In this document: positions 55,528 through 64,000 of the stretch, in pieces
Layout: each line of letters opens with the position of its first letter
Numbering within the stretch: position 1 is the stretch's first letter
Assembly (NCBI GenBank): GCA_035772405.1
Contig: JAYKKM010000375.1
Location: forward strand, 2,384,501 to 2,448,500
Length of the DNA stretch: 64,000 nucleotides
Source: Chrysogorgia sp. JL179-B06
Taxonomy: Eukaryota > Cnidaria > Anthozoa > Scleralcyonacea > Chrysogorgiidae
Direction of reading: 5' to 3'
Translations under genes and position numbers: made by a program
Notes under the pieces: model-generated
What the model was told of the DNA's origin: nothing
Seen by the model: the letters and a program-made list of their open reading frames with translations, nothing else
Database searches by the model: none

Positions 55528-56197
55528 ATGGCTTTAAACTATAGTGCTGTTAACAAACCACAGCTCGAAGTTGGAAGTAAATTCATCCGCCAGTTGAACA
55601 TACAGGAAGGTGACAGGGTGTTGGACATGGGTTGTGGCACTGGTGAGTTGACCAGAGTCATAGCAGAACTCGTCGGTAGAAGCGGGGAAGTTGTAGGAGT
55701 CGAGCCGCTCGAGGCTAGAGTCAAAGTTGCGAAGGAAAAGCTATCGGATCTCCCGAATGTCCAGATCGTTGCAGGAAACAGTTCGACTTGGTTCCCGCAT
55801 AAGAATGAAAACTTCTATGATTTCCACGCAAGCAATTGTGTGTTCCACTGGTTGAAAATCGGCGACAGACGTGGTTACTTAGATCAAGCCTATCGCTGCT
55901 TGAAATCCGGAGCTCAAATAGCCATCCAAACGATAACACAATCAGATAATGCGGCTATTAAGATCAGTTGCAGTTCAGATGAAGTGTTTCCAGTGACAGA
56001 AGACGAGGTCCGTGTGTTGCCTATAAGGTTTACCACGATTCCTACGAATCCTTGTGCCCGTGGTGGAGAGCTTCGCATCGTTGTGAGATGACCGATTTGG
56101 ACCAAGCCATGTTGAACGAGCACAAAGAGAAAATGACGGAAAGTGACCAACGCGTAAGATACGATTTCGTTGGGCTGCAAATAACTGCAACAAAGTA
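55528..56197 (+). pseudogene. class I SAM-dependent methyltransferase, intronless and frameshifted
   Basis: The first frame (ATG 55528, TGA 56089-56091) gives 187 residues. Motif I is VLDMGCGTGELTRV (about residues 32-45), then GEVVGVEPLEARVKVAKEKL with the acidic residue that binds the ribose. NCVFHWL and CLKSGAQIAIQTI are motif II/III-like strands. The family (Methyltransf_11/25, juvenile-hormone-acid-methyltransferase-like) is usually about 250-280 residues. Near 56010 the similarity switches to another frame: VYHDSYESLCPWW, then SDQRVRYDFVGLQITATK ending with TAG at 56195-56197. A single frameshift, and probably a short internal deletion, therefore breaks it. It could be a retrocopy, a decaying gene or a sequencing error. 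Substrate unknown. Confidence 0.7.
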
Positions 56198-56709
56198 GCG
56201 TTCTTAAAAACAATATACATGGGGTATGTCGTGTCTAATTTAGAATATTCTAGATCGAATTCCCTTGAATAACACTGAAAAGATTGAACGTACAAACCAT
56301 TATAACATTGTGTAACCTAGGGAATACTACCATTACATATAAACAATGTATCAAGTTAGCATTAATAGATACATTAGAACCGAGACGATTTGTCCAGGCA
56401 TTATTTGACAACGGGTACAGAACGAATCGGCCAGGATTATTTGCAAACTGCCTATAGATTTTGCCATTGGCAGGCCGTAATCAAATATGTAAACAAATGG
56501 ATCACAGCCTGTTATCACCTGTCAGATGTGGTTTAACGAATTTTTGTAATAAACTAGAATTTTTAACAGAAAGTGAAATGCTGCTTCACATGCACTGTGA
56601 CTGTGCATCAAAAAAGAAGGACCGGCATATTCCTTTCAAATTGTAGTAGTTTGAAAGCCCTAGACACCTCTTAGCCACGGATGCGTAACAAAAACACTGT
56701 CTTAAGCCT
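56198..56709. other. intergenic DNA, nothing recognised
   Basis: A short open frame at 56461-56646 has no family resemblance. Confidence 0.35.
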
Positions 56710-56860
56710 CTTTTCCAGTCATCGCAAAAACTGGTTCGCAGCTCGCTGCGAGTACTTGCATGTAATTAAAAAGAACTCGCAGTGCTTGTTTGCTCGTTGT
56801 GAGTTATTTTTAATTAGATGCAAGTACTCGCAGCGAGCTGTTTTCAGAGCCGAATAATTA
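56710..56860. mobile_element. Harbinger-like MITE fragment
   Basis: TTTTCCAGTCATCGC and GCAGCTCGCTGCGAGTACTTGC resemble the termini of the element at 14476-17628, with an inverted GCAAGTACTCGCAGCGAGCTG downstream. Outer ends are diverged or lost. Confidence 0.6.
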
Positions 56861-57204
56861 ATAACAGTGAGAGAACGTCTTTTATCTTATTCAGACTGAT
56901 AGATTTTCGAATCTTGCCCAATAAACAGATAACACACAAAATAGTTCTAAATTCTATCAATCAATACAAAAGCAATTCTAGGCGGGGAATTATGATAAGG
57001 ATTTAACTCTAGGTGGGGTTAGGTTACTTAGGTTTCACATAGATGAGATTGTTTGAACTTTTAGATTAACGTAAGACAACGCTTGCGGGATTAATTTAGT
57101 CCTGGTCATGCGCACTCTGTGGTTGATTTGCGTGGTTGAAGACAATATTTCGGCCACTATAATACCTCCGAATTTACCCCGTGATTTAATTTACTCCGAA
57201 TTTA
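56861..57204. other. intergenic DNA, nothing recognised
   Basis: No supported feature. Confidence 0.35.
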
Positions 57205-57224
57205 ATTTTTTAATATATATATAT

Positions 57225-57257
<33 letters not shown>
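57205..57257 (+). repeat. (TA)n tract
   Basis: Dinucleotide repeat interrupted by one TATTGTATA. Followed by AGTTTGAGCACTCT (57261-57274), the reverse complement of a word in the 235-bp satellite. Confidence 0.9.
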
Positions 57258-57259
<2 letters not shown>

Positions 57260-57282
57260 TAGTTTGAGCACTCTGGCCCTAT

Positions 57283-58490
57283 ACTTATTTATTTATTTAT
57301 TAACTTTACAACCATATACAAATGCGAAAGAATTAAAACTATTAAATTAGAGAAAAAACTTTGAATAACTAAATATATGGTTGAAGGCAAGGTCAACAGG
57401 ACATGAGTAGTCCCATGTGAAGACCGACCTTAATGAAAACAAACATAACATACATAAAATAAAGACCAGAACAAATATACAGTTTACAGAAGACATGACG
57501 AATTAGGAACAACAGCTTAAGTTGAAAGAGTGGCACTTAGAACAGAAGGTTTTCCAAGTGCGCATTCTGTTAACATCGAAAGATGAGTGTAGTAGAGAAG
57601 AGTAGTAAACAGTTAGTCTGTGTTTGAAGGAGGAAACGGATGAACTATTACGAATGGTTGGAGAGAGATTATTCCAGAGAAGGACAATTCGGTTGAAAAA
57701 AGAGTTCCTATAGAGAGACGTCCTGCAATGGTTGACTTGAAGCAAGTTGTCCTTATTTGAACGGGTGCGAGACGTGCTTTGAGAAGAAAAAGTGACGAAA
57801 GAGGAGATGTCTAGGTCGAAGAGGCCTTGTTTACATTTAAAAAAGAAAACGAGATCCTTTAGTTCAAGCCAGTAGGATATCGGAAGTAAATTAAGCTTCT
57901 TAAGACGTTCAGGATATGACAACTCATAATCCTGAAGGATGAATTTGCTAGCACGTCTTTGAACACCCTCGAGGATCGCAAGATCGCGTGACGATCCTTG
58001 AGGTGCCCAGATCTCACTACCATAAGACAGATGAGAACGGACGAGAGCAAGAAAAAGAAGCCTGCGGCAACGAATATCAGTCATTTGGGTTACAATTCCT
58101 GTTGAGAAAACCAAGCATACGATTGGCTTTTGCAGTGCAGCTGGCTATGTGTGGGGACCACTTTAGGTCATTGCTGATAACCACACCCAAATCTACTTGG
58201 CTAGTTATGCTCTTGACTGGTTCGTTGTTAAGAAAGTAGGAATGAGTTGGAGGGTTGCGTTTGCGGGATATCCTGAGTAAAAGCGTCTTTGAGACATTAA
58301 ATTTCAATTGCCAGGACAGCGACCAGTTGGACATAGCGTCCAGGTCAAGCTGGAGGAGATCTCGATCATCTGGTGATTGGTTATACCGGCGCTTCACGCT
58401 CTCTGGGTGTGCGCATGACCGCTGATTGTCCCACAAGCGGTTGTCACCGGCAATCGCTTGTGTATAATTAGTTATCATGCCCATATCTAG
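57283..58490 (-). pseudogene. LINE fragment (reverse transcriptase C-terminus), frameshifted
   Basis: On the minus strand one frame (58490-58080) gives LDAMSNWSLSWQLKFNVSKT, VDLGVVISNDLKWSPHI and ANRMLGFLNRNC. The second (58114-57503) gives LLFLALVRSHLSYGSEIWAP, VQRRASKFILQDYELSYPER, LKDLVFFFKCKQG and FNRIVLLWNNLSP. It is similar to the fragment at 47861 and ends in a TTTA-repeat tail at 57283-57303 on the + strand. 5'-truncated and shifted once. Confidence 0.87.
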
Positions 58491-58529
58491 ATTGTACCAA
58501 GCTACACTGATGAGCTGTGGAAACACGTG

Positions 58530-61015
<2,486 letters not shown>

Positions 61016-61036
61016 AACAGCATAATGCTAACAGTA

Positions 61037-61037
<1 letters not shown>

Positions 61038-61111
<74 letters not shown>
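61038..61111 (+). repeat. (TA)n tract
   Basis: About 37 TA units directly after the satellite. Confidence 0.96.
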
Positions 61112-61115
<4 letters not shown>

Positions 61116-61825
61116 TAAACTTTGCCTTTCGTGATTACAATAATATGTCAATACATTCATACAAATTGGAAGGCTAGGAAAACCGCAACCGCTGAAGTCC
61201 AATTACTGCGGATCCATTACTATATTTTGAATGACTAGGTACAACAAACTGAACATGCAGGAAAAAGAAATGAGTAGAATGAAAAGAAAACAGAAACAAG
61301 TATACAATACAAGTAATCAAACAGACAGACAAACAATCAGACAAGCAAATAAACAATCAGACAAGCAAATAAACAAACAAGCAACTAATCAAACAGACAA
61401 TTACACAAAGAAACAGTCTGAAAAATCACGCGAAGACTAAGGACACGAGTGTAGTTTAAAAACAACAAGAAGGGAGTACCAATAGACTGCGAGCCGAAGT
61501 ACACTTGACACAGACTGTCTTCCATGTACATGTGTCCTCAGCGTTGAATGTTGAGCGAGTCATAGTAATTTTTTAGAATTATGTGCATCAAATATGCCGC
61601 GCGAATATGCACCGAGGTTTGGGGATTTTAGATATTTGGAATCTCTTAAGAAGAATTATAAAATATCTTGTCGTGCTAATATTTACTCCTGCTAAAGTGA
61701 TTTGCTATTCACAGAAAATGGGCGCTTTCTCGATATATATGAACAAACCGAAATTCAAATAATCGCTAATCCTAACCCTAATCCTAAGTATCTTCCTAAC
61801 CCTCCAACCTCGATTCCCTTGATAG
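61112..61825. other. intergenic DNA with CAGACAAGCAAATAAACAAT repeats
   Basis: 61318-61400 contains short A/C-rich tandem words (ACAATCAGACAAGCAAATAA twice). Telomere-like TAACCCTAA words occur at 61770-61800. No gene. Confidence 0.5.
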
Positions 61826-62212
61826 TTAATGTGAGTGACTGCTGACCAACAAGATTTCATGCTCATCCTCGATCATCGCCCGGGTTATAGCAAATCCCGC
61901 AAAACCGAGCATTTGTTTTTGTTTATCGTACCGGAATAACACATTGACGTGGGGGGAGGGGAAGGAACGTTTAATTTGGGCACAAATTGCGCAATAAAAA
62001 GAAAGTAGGTAATTAACGTTGCATGTTTTGCGTTGTCCACAATATTTTGTCCAGGATTGTAGCAAATAAGGTGGTTTGCAAATAAGCTTAGCCGCTGCGT
62101 TCTGTACCCGTTGTAATTTAGCTCGTTGATATTGTAGTAATCCAAACAGTAGACTTGCAATAATCCAGTCGTGTGGTAATAAATGCAAGAACCAGAATCT
62201 CCGCTGCGTCAC
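61826..62212 (-). pseudogene. LINE reverse transcriptase C-terminal remnant
   Basis: The minus strand contains SLLFGLLQYQRAKLQRVQNA and AAKLICKPPYL, the signature following the RT domain in CR1/L2-like LINEs. The flanking residues are degraded and shifted. Confidence 0.75.
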
Positions 62213-62334
62213 GAGATGCAGGTATTTTCTAATTCTTTTCTAATGGTGTGCAGATGATAATGAGTGGTAACGCAATCTCCCGGCACAATGAATGGTCTAG
62301 ATAAAATATGAGAGGCCGATCTTTATCTGAATAT

Positions 62335-62480
62335 ATATATGTTATTTACCGGCTGGGAGGTCCGGATAGACTAATGTTTGCCCGAGGTCTTAAAAACGGC
62401 CCGGCCGAGGGACGTTTTTGAGACCGAGGGAAAATATTTCTCTATCCGGACCGACCAAAAACGGTAAATAACATATTTAT
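62335..62480. mobile_element. palindromic foldback (TTATTTACCG family)
   Basis: ATATGTTATTTACCG and CGGTAAATAACATAT tips; inside are GGTCCGGATAG / CTATCCGGACC and GAGGTCTTAAAAACG / CGTTTTTGAGACCGAG. Similar in layout to the 4706-4813 palindrome. Confidence 0.75.
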
Positions 62481-63038
62481 TTTTTTATTATACAAGGTAA
62501 AAGACTTGAGTTACTTTAGTTCGGTAAAACTGCATTATTTGGATAAGGAAAGAAAAGCAAACCAAAATACTTTAGTTTTTGTATAATATAGTTATTTCCA
62601 GCTTAGTTGAATCAAATTCTGTATTAGTTTTCCATTTTCCAGTTAGTAATGAAGGAAAAATCACGATACAAATTTTTGGCATTTAGGATTCCGTGCAACC
62701 GTGGTCAAAATATCGTAAAATTCCGCCCGCTGCTGCAGCCAATCAGGTTGCACAGGAAAGGCTAGGATTCCGCCCTCTCACGATACAAAAATTTATGAAT
62801 ATCTTTATCTGAATATTTTATGTACTATTTAAAACACGAGTAGCAGTGTTTTATCAGGTATAAAATCCCGAGGCGCAGTCGCGGGTGTTTTGAATAGCTT
62901 AAAATACTCATTAATATCATAGACGTTTTGACCAATCGAGATGGAGAAAATATGAAAGTTTAGTTCATCTGGGACTCGAGACAATAAAAGTGAATTTTTG
63001 TTGACGTGAAATCAGTTTAGTCCTTCAAGTGCTCGAAA
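62481..63038. promoter_or_regulatory. repeat-derived upstream region of the KIAA1958-like exon
   Basis: Contains CACGATACAAATTTTTG / CACGATACAAAAATTTATG arms, a CCAAT box AGCCAATCAGGTTGC (62737-62751), and the AAAACACGAG..GTGTTTTATCAGG palindrome at 62832-62900. The same palindrome precedes the broken homologue at 46867. Promoter activity is an inference only. Confidence 0.35.
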
Positions 63039-63451
63039 GTGAATAACAACATGCCTCCAAAGCGGCGGTTCAGGCCACCGAAGTATGAACAAGAAGAAAA
63101 AGATTTTAAAGAGATATTGAAAGAGTGTATCCCTAAGTCTACACGAATCTGTACAAAGTGGGCTTTCAAACTCTTTTCCGAATGGCAAATTGAACGAGTG
63201 AACAAAGATCCATGTATAGAGCAACGCTCGTTTAAAATTGACATCGATAAAGTGCAGACATTGGATACGAATATCGCCAATATGAGTGCCGAGACCTTAA
63301 ACTTTTGGCTGACAAAATTTGTTCAAGAAGTGGTAAAGGTTAACGGAGAGAGGTATCCGGGGAGAAGTTTGTACATGATTGCTGCGGGTCTTCAACGGCA
63401 TTTAGGTGAAAGTGGAAGCGCTATTCGACTGCTAAATCAAGACGAAGCAAG
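63039..63451 (+). CDS. KIAA1958/ZMYM-type (Crypton-derived) protein, first exon
   Basis: ATG could be 63039 (MNNNMPPKRRFR) or 63051 (MPPKRRFR). The second matches the start seen in the broken homologue at 46867. The domain reads IPKSTRICTKWAFKLFSEWQ, ..MSAETLNFWLTKFVQEVVK and RYPGRSLYMIAAGLQRHLGE. This is the N-terminal helical domain of KIAA1958/QRICH1/ZMYM2-4-like proteins, related to Crypton tyrosine recombinases (core-binding-like part). After QDEA a donor AG|GTTAGT at 63450-63455 fits an intron; otherwise the frame runs on to 63518. The catalytic part is not visible. Expected DNA-binding or recombinase-derived role; cellular function unknown. Confidence 0.75.
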
Positions 63452-63606
63452 GTTAGTTAAAAGCGAGTATTTTAAAATGTCTTGCATTTTGTGGCTTAAT
63501 AGGATCTCGTATCTTTAATTTTTGCAAATAATTTGTGTGTAAATACTACCGTTGTGTTCCTGAGTTAAAATAAAATATTGGTGTGTTTTCGTTTGATTTG
63601 ATATGA

Positions 63607-63676
63607 AATGCAATTGAACATGAAAGATTATATAATGCCACATGTGCCATTATATAATGCTTCATGTTCATTTGCA
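63607..63676. repeat. inverted repeat
   Basis: TGAACATGAA..ATTATATAATG and CATTATATAAT..TTCATGTTCA flank a short centre; arms about 30 bp. Confidence 0.65.
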
Positions 63677-63720
63677 TGCCATTGTTCTTCTATTGTACCC
63701 CACTATTTCCCTGGGTGTGA

Positions 63721-64000
63721 TTTCAAATAAGTCCTCCTAAGAGGACTGGCCCTCCTAAGAGGACTGGCCCTCCTAAGAGGACTGGCCCTCCCAAGAGGAC
63801 TTGCCCTCCCAAGAGGACTTGCCCTTTTAAGAGGTCTGGCATTCCTAAAAGGACTGGCCCTCCTACGTGGCCTGGCCTTCCTGAGAGGCCTGACCATCCT
63901 AAGAGGCCTAGACCGTCTTCTAGTCGTAAAACGTCTGGTGAAGTTGGACTTCTTATGCATACTTATTATTTGCCTATATATGAAGAAAATCATTGGTTTC
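63721..64000 (+). CDS. open frame with PPKRTG hexapeptide repeats, possible Ulp1-like peptidase start (runs off window)
   Basis: The 18-bp tandem repeat (63727-63910) reads on the + strand as PPKRTG repeated about five times and then degenerates (PPKRTC, PFKRSG, HPKRPR). The same frame stays open to the window edge through SSSRKTSGEVGLLMHTYYLP and IYEENHWF. The pattern (Y)LPI.E.NHW resembles the catalytic-His strand of Ulp1/SENP cysteine peptidases, but the usual preceding ~50 residues are missing. No start is visible. An acceptor at AAATAAG|TC (63730) is possible. The minus strand is also open, so coding is not proven. Confidence 0.35.

Noticed and set aside
61231..61440. Gln/Lys/Asn-rich 69-codon frame
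   Set aside because: Produced by short A/C-rich tandem words; no homology or splice context.

Overview
The window is nuclear DNA from an animal, most likely a cnidarian (anthozoan-like). The evidence is a spliced gene with consensus GT/AG introns, an AT-rich and heavily repeated background, a KIAA1958/ZMYM-type recombinase-like ORF, a hAT transposase fragment with the GERTFSSLKLIKN-type C-terminal motif, CR1/Jockey-like LINEs, and many foldback elements carrying a CCAATCA box. The cnidarian assignment is an inference from this repeat and gene style. No ribosomal or mitochondrial marker is present to prove it.

The dominant gene is ciliary rootlet coiled-coil protein (rootletin, CROCC) on the + strand. 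I resolve 16 coding exons from 3259 to 43836. Their phases chain without a break to 5343 nt (1780 residues plus stop), colinear with vertebrate rootletin from about residue 400 to the C-terminus. The 5' exons, including the start codon, lie upstream of the window. About 87% of the locus is intron, and the introns are a dense record of transposition. They hold two copies of a Mutator-like MITE with 9-bp target duplications, a MITE family with 8-bp duplications, a LINE lodged inside a Harbinger-like MITE, a TA-flanked MITE, a hAT element inserted in a 14-bp minisatellite, a cluster of tRNA-derived SINEs, and a 2.2-kb minisatellite starting right after an exon.

From 43837 to about 55500 the DNA is intergenic. 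It contains foldback elements, LINE debris, a broken copy of a KIAA1958-like first exon (46867), and a nested pair of terminal-inverted-repeat elements (48712-50624). At 55528 there is a methyltransferase reading frame that appears frameshifted.

From 57200 to 61110 there are long (TA)n tracts, LINE remains, a foldback element and a homogenised 235-bp tandem satellite. The right edge carries an intact KIAA1958-like exon (63039-63451) and an 18-bp coding-compatible repeat (PPKRTG). That repeat runs into a reading frame with an Ulp1-like HW motif and leaves the window. No CRISPR array, operon or bacterial feature is present.
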